From contig NZ_CP016180.1 in the NCBI RefSeq assembly GCF_013377295.1, forward strand, positions 930,001-994,000: DNA of 64,000 bases. The letters run 5' to 3'. Shown here piece after piece: positions 55,945-64,000 of the stretch. Source of the stretch: Pasteurella skyensis. GTDB lineage: Bacteria; Pseudomonadota; Gammaproteobacteria; Enterobacterales; Pasteurellaceae. Numbering within the stretch: position 1 is the first letter of the stretch; each line of letters opens with the position of its first letter. Both the position numbers and the translations under genes were made by a program. The notes below the pieces were generated by a model, which saw nothing but the letters and a program-made list of their open reading frames with translations, made no database searches and had not been told where the DNA came from.

Positions 55945-57870
55945 TTGAACGATATGGTTAAAAATGTTTTGCTTTGGGTGGTAGTCGCTGTTGTATTAAT
56001 GACTGCCTTTGAAGGATTCAATACTATTAATAATTCAGCAAATACTGTTGAATATTCTAGATTCATTAAAGATTTAAATGATGATCGTATTAATACGGTA
56101 GATTTTAAAGCGAATGATGATGTTATTTCTGTAACGAAAAAGGATGGTGTTGCTTATCAAACGGTAATGCCAATGCCAGATCGTGATTTATTAAATGATC
56201 TTCTTAAAAAAGAAGTAACAGTTTCTGGTCAGCCACAAGAGACTCGAGGTTTGTTATCACAAATTTTCATCTCATGGTTCCCTATGATGTTACTGATAGG
56301 CTTTTGGATTTTCTATATGCGCCAAATGCAAGGTGGTGGCGGCAAAGCGATGAGCTTTGGTAAAAGTAAAGCCAAAATGCTTTCACCTGATCAAGTAAAA
56401 ACAACCTTTGCAGACGTCGCAGGTTGCGATGAAGCAAAAGAAGAAGTAAGTGAAGTCGTTGATTTTTTAAGTGACCCTTCTAAATTCCAAAAACTGGGTG
56501 GCCGTATTCCTAAAGGTATTTTGATGGTTGGCCCACCAGGAACAGGTAAAACACTTTTAGCTAAAGCGATTGCAGGCGAAGCAAAAGTGCCTTTCTTTAC
56601 AATGGCAGGTTCTGATTTTGTAGAAATGTTTGTTGGTGTAGGGGCATCTCGTGTACGTGACTTATTTGAACAAGCAAAGAAAAATGCACCTTGTATCATC
56701 TTTATTGATGAAATTGATGCCGTAGGTCGTAAACGTGGTGGTGCTGGCTTTAGTGGTGGACACGATGAGCGTGAACAAACCTTAAACCAAATGCTGGTTG
56801 AAATGGACGGCTTTGAAGGTAATGAAGGGGTTATTGTTATCGCTGCCACCAACCGTTCTGATGTATTAGATAATGCGTTAACTCGTCCTGGTCGTTTTGA
56901 CCGTCAAGTGATGGTTGGATTACCTGATGTGCGTGGTCGTGAACATATCCTAAAAGTACATATGAAAAAAGTACCTGTAGCAGCTGATGTTGATCCTATG
57001 ATTATTGCTCGTGGTACACCAGGTTATTCTGGTGCAGATTTAGCAAACCTTGTGAATGAGGCTGCGCTTTTCTCTGCTCGTGCAAATCAAAAAACCGTGA
57101 CAATGGAAAATTTTGAAAAAGCAAAAGATAAAATCAATATGGGTCCTGAACGTCGCTCAATGATTATGACGGAAGAACAAAAAGAATCCACGGCTTATCA
57201 TGAAGCAGGACACGCCATTGTCGGTTATTTAATGCCTGAACACGATCCTGTTCATAAAGTAACAATTATTCCTCGTGGACAAGCCTTAGGGGTAACATTC
57301 TTCTTACCAGAAGGTGATCGTATTAGTATGAGCCATAAACAAATTGAAAGTAAACTTGCAAGTGTCTATGGCGGACGTTTAGCAGAAGAAATTATTTATG
57401 GTAAAGAAAATATCTCAACAGGGGCTTCTAGTGATATTCAAGTAGCGTCTAGTTTAGCTCGTCGAATGGTAACTGAATGGGGTTTTTCTGAAAATTTAGG
57501 GCCTATTCTTTACAAAGATGAAGAAGGTTTTGGCGCACCAAAAGTCGTTTCTGAAGAAACCGCAAAACTGATTGATGAAGAAGTACGTAAAATTGTGGAT
57601 CGTAACTATGAGAAAGCGAGAGCTTGCTTGTTAGAAAATATGGATATTCTTCATGCGATGAAAGATGCGTTAATGAAATATGAGACCATTGATATGCCAC
57701 AAATTAAAGAATTAATGGAACGTAAACCTGTTAGTGATCCAGAGGGTTGGAATGATGATAATAATTCCACCTCATCAGATAATGATTCTGGTGAAACCAC
57801 AGGAAAATTAGAAGACAATGAAAATATTGAAGAGAATTTAGACGACTCTTCCGCTCCAAATATTTCATAG
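55945..57870 (+). CDS. ftsH: ATP-dependent zinc metalloprotease FtsH
   Basis: Membrane-bound AAA+ protease, hexameric, degrading LpxC, sigma-32 and damaged membrane proteins. 641 residues. Two spans (about 5-24 and 108-127) frame a periplasmic domain; the AAA+ domain has Walker A GPPGTGKT at 196-203, Walker [13 protein letters not shown] and the SRH; the protease domain has HEAGH near 419-423. The TTG start with GAGG upstream is used; an ATG three codons later would match the H. influenzae MVKN start. Unlike E. coli, folP-glmM do not follow. Confidence 0.97.
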   Translation: MNDMVKNVLLWVVVAVVLMTAFEGFNTINNSANTVEYSRFIKDLNDDRINTVDFKANDDVISVTKKDGVAYQTVMPMPDRDLLNDLLKKEVTVSGQPQETRGLLSQIFISWFPMMLLIGFWIFYMRQMQGGGGKAMSFGKSKAKMLSPDQVKTTFADVAGCDEAKEEVSEVVDFLSDPSKFQKLGGRIPKGILMVGPPGTGKTLLAKAIAGEAKVPFFTMAGSDFVEMFVGVGASRVRDLFEQAKKNAPCIIFIDEIDAVGRKRGGAGFSGGHDEREQTLNQMLVEMDGFEGNEGVIVIAATNRSDVLDNALTRPGRFDRQVMVGLPDVRGREHILKVHMKKVPVAADVDPMIIARGTPGYSGADLANLVNEAALFSARANQKTVTMENFEKAKDKINMGPERRSMIMTEEQKESTAYHEAGHAIVGYLMPEHDPVHKVTIIPRGQALGVTFFLPEGDRISMSHKQIESKLASVYGGRLAEEIIYGKENISTGASSDIQVASSLARRMVTEWGFSENLGPILYKDEEGFGAPKVVSEETAKLIDEEVRKIVDRNYEKARACLLENMDILHAMKDALMKYETIDMPQIKELMERKPVSDPEGWNDDNNSTSSDNDSGETTGKLEDNENIEENLDDSSAPNIS

Positions 57871-57882
57871 TATCTTTCAAGA

Positions 57883-57915
57883 AGGTCTAGTTTTAGTTAA
57901 CTGGACCTTTTTATT
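57883..57915 (+). terminator. Rho-independent terminator of ftsH
   Basis: Stem AGGTCTAGTT/AACTGGACCT (57883-57892 with 57899-57908, one G-U pair), six-base loop, TTTTTATT. Confidence 0.85.
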
Positions 57916-58054
57916 ACATTACAGCAATACTATTTGTCAAAAATTGAGCATTTAATTAGCGGTTTAAAAGGTTAATTAACTTTTAGCTGAAAATTTTACA
58001 AAATTTAATTATAATAACTCAACCATTAATAATCATTAAACTAGAGGAAAAACT

Positions 58055-58273
58055 ATGTCTGCTGAAATCCTTGATAAACTCGAAAGTAAAATTAAAGAAG
58101 CGGTAGAAACTATTCAGTTACTACAACTTGAAGTAGAAGAATTAAAAGGAAAGAACAGTACTCTTACTTCAGAGAAAGAAAAACTAGTTCAAAAAAATGA
58201 GCAATTAACAATGGAACAAGAAAACTGGCAAGATCGTTTACGCTCTCTGCTTGGTCAAATTGATAACATTTAA
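58055..58273 (+). CDS. zapB: Cell division protein ZapB
   Basis: A 72-residue single coiled coil (EILDKLESKIKEAVETIQ, then EELKGKNSTL and QEEW-like ENWQDRLRSLLG end) that joins the Z-ring by way of ZapA and MatP. Length and start match E. coli (81, MTMSLEVF type) and H. influenzae ZapB. Monocistronic with its own terminator. Confidence 0.92.
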   Translation: MSAEILDKLESKIKEAVETIQLLQLEVEELKGKNSTLTSEKEKLVQKNEQLTMEQENWQDRLRSLLGQIDNI

Positions 58274-58284
58274 TTATTCAATTC

Positions 58285-58317
58285 AAAACGACTAATTTAT
58301 TGGTCGTTTTTTTACAT
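58285..58317 (+). terminator. Rho-independent terminator of zapB
   Basis: Stem AAAACGAC/GTCGTTTT (58285-58292 with 58303-58310), loop about 10, followed by a run of T. Confidence 0.85.
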
Positions 58318-58348
58318 CTAACTTTTATTCAAAATGGCTATTTAAACT

Positions 58349-58930
58349 ATGGCAAAACTTTATTTTTACTATTCATCAATGAATGCAGGAAAATCGACTA
58401 CCCTGCTACAATCATCTTACAACTATCAAGAAAGAGGAATGAATACCCTTGTTTACACTGCAGCAATCGATGATCGCTTTGGTGTAGGAAAAGTATCTTC
58501 TCGCATTGGAATTTCACAAGAAGCGTTATTATTTAGATCAGACACTGACTTATTTGAAGAAATCGCTCAATATATTAAAGAAAATCCATTACATTGTGTA
58601 CTGATTGATGAAGCACAATTTTTAAGTAAAGAACAAGTCTATCAATTAACAGAAGTGGTTGATAAACTAAAAGTCCCTGTTCTTTGTTATGGTTTACGTA
58701 CTGATTTTCAATCTGAATTATTTGAAGGAAGTCGTTATCTTCTCTCTTGGGCAGATCAACTTAAAGAACTAAAAACAATCTGCTATTGTGGTTCAAAAGC
58801 CAATTTTGTAATTAGAATGAATGAAAAAGGTGAAGCCATCACTCAAGGTGCTCAAATCCAAATTGGTGGCAATGATAGCTATTTAGCCGTATGTCGCCGT
58901 CATTATAAAGAGAAAACAGGTAAACAATAG
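58349..58930 (+). CDS. tdk: Thymidine kinase
   Basis: Salvage enzyme phosphorylating thymidine with ATP. 193 residues (E. coli 205). Landmarks are the P-loop [15 protein letters not shown], Walker B-like [10 protein letters not shown] and the zinc-binding Cys in CYCGSKA and CRRHY. Also a common gateway for nucleoside analogues. Single gene on the plus strand. Confidence 0.96.
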   Translation: MAKLYFYYSSMNAGKSTTLLQSSYNYQERGMNTLVYTAAIDDRFGVGKVSSRIGISQEALLFRSDTDLFEEIAQYIKENPLHCVLIDEAQFLSKEQVYQLTEVVDKLKVPVLCYGLRTDFQSELFEGSRYLLSWADQLKELKTICYCGSKANFVIRMNEKGEAITQGAQIQIGGNDSYLAVCRRHYKEKTGKQ

Positions 58931-58998
58931 TTTTCTTAAAAATGGTAAATTTTAAAAACAAAGATACCGCTTATTATAAATATAAACGGTATCTTTTG

Positions 58999-60351
58999 TT
59001 ATCCTATAATCCAATTTAGTATTTTTTGTTTTAACTCTGTGTATGGAGGATATTTCAAACTACTTTCAAACCAAAATGGTTTTTCAAGAATACTTTTATA
59101 ATGTGAAAAACAATCAAATCCTGCTGTTCCGTGATAACTCCCCATTCCACTAAAGCCGACTCCACCAAAAGGTAAGTTATGATTAGATAAATGCATTAAT
59201 GCGTCGTTTACTGCCCCTCCTCCAAAAGAAATCTCCTTCAACAAGCGGTCAGTTGTTTGAGAGTTTTTGCAAAAAATATAACAAGATAACGGTTTTTCAT
59301 ACTGTTTGACTTGTATCATTATTTCATCTAAATTTTCAAAAGCTATCACAGGTAACACTGGTGCAAAAATCTCTTGTTGCATTATATCATCATCAAAAGT
59401 CACATTTTTTAAAATGGTCGGTGAAATCGTACACTGATCTTTATCAACCTCGCCACCATAAAACACCTTCTCTTTATCGATCAATTTTATTACTCGTTCT
59501 AGGTGCTTTTCATTGATTATTTTAACTTGTGGATGAGCATAGTTTTGTTGTATTTCATTCTTCATCGCTTCACAAAATGCTGTTTCAATTGATTTTTCAA
59601 CTAATACATAATCAGGTGCAACACAGGTCTGCCCTGCATTTAAACATTTTGCCCAAGCCAAACGTTTAGCGGTCATTTTTAGATCACAATCTGCAAAAAC
59701 AAATGCAGGACTTTTTCCACCTAATTCTAAGGTCACAGGGGTTAAATGTTTAGCAGCAGCTTGATACACTATCTGCCCAACTTCACTACTTCCTGTAAAG
59801 AAAATTTTATCAAAACGATAAGAGAGTAATTCCGTTGTTTCAGCGACTCCACCTTGATGTACATAAAAATAACCTTTATCAAAATGACTATTAATTAATT
59901 TTGTGATGATGTCTGACGTATAAGGCGCTAATTCACTCGGTTTTAAAATCACGGTATTTCCTGCTGCTAGCGCAGTTAATGCAGGCAGTAAGGCGAGTTG
60001 TAAAGGATAATTCCACGCACCAATTATAAGTGTTATACCTAATGGTTCTGGCATACGATAACTTTTTGCAGGGAAATTAGCTAAGTTTGTCGCTACTTTT
60101 TGTGGTTTACTCAATTTTTTTACCTTTTTAATAAAAAAATCTAATTCGGAATAAAGTATCGATAATTCAGTTAAATAACTTTCAAATTGTGATTTAGCTA
60201 AATCTTTTTCAAGTGCCTGATAAATATCACTTTCACTTTGTTTTAATAACAGTTTTAATTTTTTTAACTGTGAAATTCTAAAATCAATATTTTTAGTTTG
60301 ATTGGTATTAAAAAAGGTTTTTTGTTGTTCAATAATCCTAGCAATAGTCAT
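58999..60351 (-). CDS. Aldehyde dehydrogenase (ALDH3-like class)
   Basis: NAD(P)-dependent aldehyde dehydrogenase, 450 residues. The active Cys lies in NAGQTCVAPDYVLVE and the general base Glu in VTLELGGKSPAFVF. The overall pattern (IIGAWNYPLQL at about 110, FTGSSEVGQIV, LPFGGVGFSGMGSYHG near the end) resembles the class 3 fatty or long-chain aldehyde dehydrogenases. The substrate is not determined. An Apl-type uptake signal lies inside it (59241-59275). Confidence 0.88.
   Translation of the reverse strand: MTIARIIEQQKTFFNTNQTKNIDFRISQLKKLKLLLKQSESDIYQALEKDLAKSQFESYLTELSILYSELDFFIKKVKKLSKPQKVATNLANFPAKSYRMPEPLGITLIIGAWNYPLQLALLPALTALAAGNTVILKPSELAPYTSDIITKLINSHFDKGYFYVHQGGVAETTELLSYRFDKIFFTGSSEVGQIVYQAAAKHLTPVTLELGGKSPAFVFADCDLKMTAKRLAWAKCLNAGQTCVAPDYVLVEKSIETAFCEAMKNEIQQNYAHPQVKIINEKHLERVIKLIDKEKVFYGGEVDKDQCTISPTILKNVTFDDDIMQQEIFAPVLPVIAFENLDEIMIQVKQYEKPLSCYIFCKNSQTTDRLLKEISFGGGAVNDALMHLSNHNLPFGGVGFSGMGSYHGTAGFDCFSHYKSILEKPFWFESSLKYPPYTELKQKILNWIIG
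59241..59275 (+). repeat. Apl-type uptake signal inside the aldehyde dehydrogenase
   Basis: ACAAGCGGTCAGTT then TTTTTGCAAAAAATAT. A good example of the canonical ACAAGCGGTC core. Confidence 0.75.
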
Positions 60352-60436
60352 TTTAGGCTCTCTGTTTCACTTATTTAAGGATATTTTAACCATATCTCTT
60401 ATTAAAAAATAGCTAAACTTTACTCAAAAATAACAA

Positions 60437-60482
60437 TAAGCGGTAGGATCTTTTGATCTTTTTACAAAAAATTAAATTTGCA
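60437..60482 (+). repeat. Extended uptake signal upstream of the YeeE pair
   Basis: TAAGCGGTAGGATC, a second GATC, then AAATTTGCAG with a longer spacer than usual. Confidence 0.6.
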
Positions 60483-60566
60483 GTGCTTGTTTTTCATAAA
60501 AAATTAACATACAATTATACTTCACATTTTCTTAATATTAAAAATAATTTAATTGAGGTGTAACTT

Positions 60567-61139
60567 ATGAAGTTTGTATTAAAAAAACGTTGGGGTTGGA
60601 AAACAAGTGGTATTGCACTTGCTTTATCTTTTTTATTGGCAGTGTTATTGGTTAAGCCAATTGGTGTATCGACACAATTTGTTATTTTAGATGGCATAAT
60701 TTGGAATACTGTTTCACCTGAATTGGTGGTTAAATCATCAGAAACTAAAAGTGGTTATGCAAGTAATAATGCTTATTTGAATAAAAGTGGTGGAAAATAT
60801 GCTAAAAATATCGCAAATCCTGCTAATTATAGTTTTGTTTTTGTTTTAGCAATGTTATTTGGTGGCTTTTTTGCTTCAAAATTATCAAACAAAGAGGAGG
60901 TGGATAGCTATTATGGTCATAAAGTTTCTCTTTATGATAAGTTAACTACAAGACGCTTTTTACTTGCCTTTATTGGTGGTTTTCTTGCTTTATTTGGTGC
61001 TCGTTTAGCAGGCGGTTGTACAAGTGGTCATATGATGAGTGGTATGATGCAAACCTCCTTAAGTGGTTATCTATTTGCAGCAGCTGCGTTTGCCACAGCA
61101 ATTCCTACCGCACTATTTTTTTATAAAAGAGGAGAATAA
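60567..61139 (+). CDS. YeeE/YedE-type sulfur-compound transporter, N-terminal half
   Basis: A 190-residue membrane protein with about four spans, of the YeeE/YedE (sulf_transp) family. The conserved Cys is in ARLAGGCTSGHMMSGMMQ near 150. A long periplasmic-looking loop (about 45-85) follows the first span. Together with the next gene (three bases later) it corresponds to a single YeeE/TsuA protein split into two, like PmpA/PmpB. Expected to import thiosulfate or a similar sulfur species; the exact substrate is unknown. GAGGTG precedes the start. Confidence 0.82.
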   Translation: MKFVLKKRWGWKTSGIALALSFLLAVLLVKPIGVSTQFVILDGIIWNTVSPELVVKSSETKSGYASNNAYLNKSGGKYAKNIANPANYSFVFVLAMLFGGFFASKLSNKEEVDSYYGHKVSLYDKLTTRRFLLAFIGGFLALFGARLAGGCTSGHMMSGMMQTSLSGYLFAAAAFATAIPTALFFYKRGE

Positions 61140-61142
61140 ATA

Positions 61143-61715
61143 ATGACACTAGTATTAGCAATTTTATTAGGCTTATTTTTTGGTTTTACTTTACAAAAAG
61201 TGGGTGCTGGCAATCCTCGACTTATCATTGATATGTTGCGCTTTAAAAACCTTCATTTAATGAAAGCCATTCTTTTCGCCATTGGTTTGAGTAGTGCAAT
61301 TTTATTTATTTTATTAGCGACTGGACTAGTTAATGTTGGGCATATCAGTGTGAAATCCTCTTATATCGGAGTGATTATCGGTGGTGCTATTTTAGGTATT
61401 GGTTGGGCAATGGCTGGATTTTGTCCTGGAACAGCGGTTGTAGGAGCAGGTGCTGGACGTAAAGATGCTTTGGTATTTATAGCAGGTGGTTTACTCGGTG
61501 CTTTTGCATTTATGCTCATTTATGGTGTATTAAAAGATACATTTTTCTTTACAAGTTTAGGAGGAAAAGTCACTCTGGTTGAAACAGGTAATCACAAATA
61601 TCCTGCTTTAATTGAAGGAATCTCAGCAATACCCGTTGTTGGTGGCATTTCTGCAGTATTTATATTGATTGCTTTTTTACTTCCACTACCTAAAAAACCA
61701 GAAGATACAAAATAA
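61143..61715 (+). CDS. YeeE/YedE-type sulfur-compound transporter, C-terminal half
   Basis: A 190-residue membrane protein with about five spans, the partner of the preceding gene. The conserved Cys is in WAMAGFCPGTAVVGAGAGRKDAL at about 100. The two halves are similar in length, each with one Cys motif, as in the two repeats of TsuA (E. coli, one protein of about 350 residues). The genes are separated by three bases. Confidence 0.82.
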   Translation: MTLVLAILLGLFFGFTLQKVGAGNPRLIIDMLRFKNLHLMKAILFAIGLSSAILFILLATGLVNVGHISVKSSYIGVIIGGAILGIGWAMAGFCPGTAVVGAGAGRKDALVFIAGGLLGAFAFMLIYGVLKDTFFFTSLGGKVTLVETGNHKYPALIEGISAIPVVGGISAVFILIAFLLPLPKKPEDTK

Positions 61716-61722
61716 ATGACTT

Positions 61723-61758
61723 AAAAAAAGCAGATGAAATATTTAATATTTCATCTGC
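61723..61758 (-). terminator. Terminator between the YeeE pair and the M48 protease
   Basis: Perfect stem GCAGATGAAATA/TATTTCATCTGC (61730-61741 with 61747-61758), five-base loop, seven T on the minus strand. It also lies behind the YeeE pair, so it may serve both. Confidence 0.85.
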
Positions 61759-61784
61759 CATACTATTTTCTATATCCTAATTCA

Positions 61785-62921
61785 TTATTCACAAATTACT
61801 AATCCCTGTTTATAACATTGACTATAACGCTCTGCCTGCTCTGCTCGTTTTTGGGTATTGGGGTGAGTGGAAAATAAATCACTAGCTTGTTGTGAATTCT
61901 CTAAAATCGGCTCTTCTTTTGTTGAAGAAAAAAGTTTGCTGTCTGCCTCTATCCGATTAAGAATATTTGCAAAAGATTTAGGATCAATTTTAGCCTGTAA
62001 CATTTTATTAAATGCAAATTCATCAGCCTCTGTTTCGTGATCTCGAGAATAACGATTGGCAACGACGGCGGTACCTAACCCCACCACTAAATCTGCCAAT
62101 CCATCAGTATCGCCCACAACAGAAAGCACAATCACAGTCATTAATGATTTTTGCACCACAGACTGCAAGCCGTGACGATTAACAATATGCCCCACTTCGT
62201 GTAATAAAACAGCGTCTATCTCATCAGGGTTTTGGCTGATTTCTACCAGTCTATCTGTCACTATAATATCACCAGAGGGTAACGCAAAGGCATTTGCTAA
62301 TTCAATATCATCATTGAGGGAGAAACGTCTAAAACGGAGTTGATAGTTTACATCGCTATCAGGGAGCAAAGGCAATAATTTATCTTTAAAACGTTGTTGA
62401 ATACGTGTTTTTGTTTTGTCCTCTAACTCGCTCTCTTCTAACATAAATTCATCAACAAATTCTAAGGTTTGCTCACCGAGAACTTGTCTAATTTCGGTAG
62501 GAACAATATATGCCATTTTTTGACTGACCCAAGGCACACCCCATTGTAAGAAACTTAAGGCAAAGACAATAACAATCAGGGTAAATAGAATAATACGCTT
62601 AAAACTACTTTCTTGACGATGTAGCCATAAGAAAAAGCGATTGCTTTTAGTATTAACAATTAGCGTATCAACAGAAATATTATCAGAAGTAATAAAAATA
62701 GAGCCATCCGCTAGCTCTATTTTTCGTTCAAGATTGCCCAATCTAGGCTCAATAACAAGTTGATGGATTTCTCCTGTCAGTGTTTCACCATTGGAAATTT
62801 CAACACTATAAATACGATTTTGTTGCTCACGATGCACAATTTTATCATCGCAAGCAACGGTTAGCGTTGCTTCACACTGTGCAGCACTACCTTTAGGAAA
62901 CCATCGACCTGTTATTAACAT
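61785..62921 (-). CDS. M48-family zinc metalloprotease
   Basis: A 378-residue membrane protease. One span lies at about 108-128 after an N-terminal beta-rich domain (about 1-95), then a peptidase domain with HEVGH (His241, Glu242, His245) in AVLLHEVGHIVNRHG and a later Glu in HETEADEFAF as third ligand. The layout resembles the HtpX/BepA-type group. The ATG used here overlaps the stop of the upstream DUF898 gene by one base (TGATG); a TTG one codon earlier is possible. The two genes are coupled. Confidence 0.88.
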   Translation of the reverse strand: MLITGRWFPKGSAAQCEATLTVACDDKIVHREQQNRIYSVEISNGETLTGEIHQLVIEPRLGNLERKIELADGSIFITSDNISVDTLIVNTKSNRFFLWLHRQESSFKRIILFTLIVIVFALSFLQWGVPWVSQKMAYIVPTEIRQVLGEQTLEFVDEFMLEESELEDKTKTRIQQRFKDKLLPLLPDSDVNYQLRFRRFSLNDDIELANAFALPSGDIIVTDRLVEISQNPDEIDAVLLHEVGHIVNRHGLQSVVQKSLMTVIVLSVVGDTDGLADLVVGLGTAVVANRYSRDHETEADEFAFNKMLQAKIDPKSFANILNRIEADSKLFSSTKEEPILENSQQASDLFSTHPNTQKRAEQAERYSQCYKQGLVICE

Positions 62922-64000
62922 CAAAAACCAACACCGACATCAATATCAAAAGCATCCCCAATTTCTTCACCAATTGCAGATTGCTCTTTTACTTTTTGGG
63001 TTAAATAATCATCAATATTAACGTTGCTATCATCAATCCACGTATTGGTAACAACATAGCGAGACATTCTTACCGCCGCCCAAGATGAGCCAATACCAAA
63101 GGTAAAAATAACAAGTAACATATTGGTGATCATTGTTCCAAATAAACCTTTTGCAGTAATGGTTGATTTAAAACAAACCTTATCATCAAGTAGCATATTT
63201 TGATAAACATATTGACGCTGGCGACTATAAATATAGGCACCAATAAATAGAGAGAATATTAAAAAGCCTGCATAGATTAAAATAAACATTGTGATAAATA
63301 TAGGGTTAGTTTCCATTTCATAAGCAAGATCATAGCGGTTCATTCCTGATAAATCGAAACCTAATGCTATAAAACCTGCTACAAAAACGCCACCAACAAG
63401 AAGAGTAATCAATGCTGCTTTCACATAAATCATAAAGAGTTTCTTTTTAGTCACATTAACGGAAAATTCACCTTGCCCAAATTTCAAACCACCAATAGTA
63501 TATTCAATCTCTTTTTTCTTTCTTATAACCATAATATAAACAGATAAAACAAGTGCTATAACAAAGCCAACAATACCAGTAATTATAGGCAAGACAAAAA
63601 GACTCACTGGATTTTCATTGCCACTCATAGCCTGTGTAAAATTATTCTGAAACATATAGGCACTCACCGTACTACTTGCTATAACTGGTAAAAGAAAAAC
63701 CAAAAAAATCAATATTGGTAGCCATAAATAAATTAAATAAGCTCGTCCTAAGCCTCCTTCAAAACTGAATCTCACATTGCTAAAACTGGTCATTCGAGCA
63801 TTAAACATCAAACTACGCCAAATTAACCAAGGTGCAACCACAAATAGTAATAGAGGTAAAATTAACGAAAGAGCTGGAGTGAGTTGACTTAATACACCAT
63901 AGCTAATCACTAACACTAAACCAATAATATAACCTACTAGCAACTGTCTCCCTGTTGCGTGGTAATCTAAAGTGCGTCCTTGATACTCGGTATTTCCGTA
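62921..64000 (-). CDS. DUF898 (YjgN-type) membrane protein, N-terminus outside the window
   Basis: At least 360 residues with several spans. The frame runs on past the only internal candidate start to the window edge (last residues read YGNTEYQGRTLDYHATGRQ, the repeat pattern of DUF898 proteins), so the true start is beyond position 64000. The repeat with FSFEGGLGRAYLIYLWLP and the FGQGEFSVNVTKK stretch are typical of the YjgN family, function unknown. It is coupled to the M48 protease gene downstream. Confidence 0.85.
   Translation of the reverse strand, partial: YGNTEYQGRTLDYHATGRQLLVGYIIGLVLVISYGVLSQLTPALSLILPLLLFVVAPWLIWRSLMFNARMTSFSNVRFSFEGGLGRAYLIYLWLPILIFLVFLLPVIASSTVSAYMFQNNFTQAMSGNENPVSLFVLPIITGIVGFVIALVLSVYIMVIRKKKEIEYTIGGLKFGQGEFSVNVTKKKLFMIYVKAALITLLVGGVFVAGFIALGFDLSGMNRYDLAYEMETNPIFITMFILIYAGFLIFSLFIGAYIYSRQRQYVYQNMLLDDKVCFKSTITAKGLFGTMITNMLLVIFTFGIGSSWAAVRMSRYVVTNTWIDDSNVNIDDYLTQKVKEQSAIGEEIGDAFDIDVGVGF

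Noticed and set aside
56391-56852. Minus-strand frame (153 codons) opposite ftsH
   Set aside because: Antisense to the AAA+ domain of FtsH. Ser/Pro-rich composition is what a reversed coding strand gives. No start signal.

Overview
The window is a chromosomal segment of a low-GC gammaproteobacterium of the family Pasteurellaceae. The evidence is the gene content and order (metY-rimP-nusA-infB-rbfA-truB, alaS-csrA, rpoE-rseA, rlmE-ftsH) and many copies of the Apl-type DNA uptake signal (core ACAAGCGGT, usually followed at a fixed distance by AAATTTGCAAATTT), as in the Actinobacillus/Mannheimia branch. The genus cannot be fixed from the sequence alone. There is no rRNA, IS element, prophage structural gene or CRISPR array. 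The only tRNA is an initiator tRNA.

Layout. 0-2 kb: end of an unknown gene, then tmcA (tRNA acetylation). 2-9.7 kb: a long minus-strand run containing an HMW1C-type N-glycosyltransferase, a DUF4298 protein, an ecotin that appears to be a lipoprotein, and a ynbA-ynbC-ynbD phospholipid cluster without ynbB, then a YedI-type membrane protein. 9.7-11.8 kb: alkylation repair (tag-ogt) and an AI-2E family permease. 12-13.1 kb: an unusual secreted protein with an EExxH..H motif and an RTX-like tail. 13-18.9 kb: gyrB, a two-gene cassette of tiny membrane proteins with its own promoter and terminator, mazG and aroA. 19-23.3 kb: two half-ABC exporters plus a methyltransferase. 23.4-26.6 kb: tsaB, a DAHP synthase, truB and rbfA. 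26.7-31.5 kb: infB, nusA, rimP and metY, the transcription/translation operon, with three hairpin terminators behind metY. 31.5-37.1 kb: rlmA, galU, csrA, alaS, uspA.

37-46.9 kb: a YczE-type membrane protein, a CpxR-like regulator that has lost its acidic phosphorylation pocket, trmJ, rseA-rpoE, parC, a RelB/DinJ-YoeB toxin-antitoxin pair behind a perfect palindrome, and a minus-strand group thiI-rdgB-ycgN-yrhK. 47-52.1 kb is the most accessory-looking part: an IgaA-like membrane protein and three uncharacterised genes, flanked by copies of one palindromic repeat and punctuated by uptake sequences. 52.2-64 kb: sbcB, tyrP, rlmE-ftsH, zapB, tdk, an aldehyde dehydrogenase, a split YeeE/YedE sulfur transporter, an M48 protease and a DUF898 membrane protein cut by the window edge.

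Most of the window is housekeeping. The points most worth a second look are the degenerate CpxR, the envelope cluster at 3.4-9.7 kb (NGT, lipoprotein ecotin, ynbACD), the RTX-tailed EExxH protein, the small membrane cassette beside gyrB, the orphan IgaA-like protein with its repeat-bracketed islet, and the mixture of two uptake-signal dialects inside aroA.
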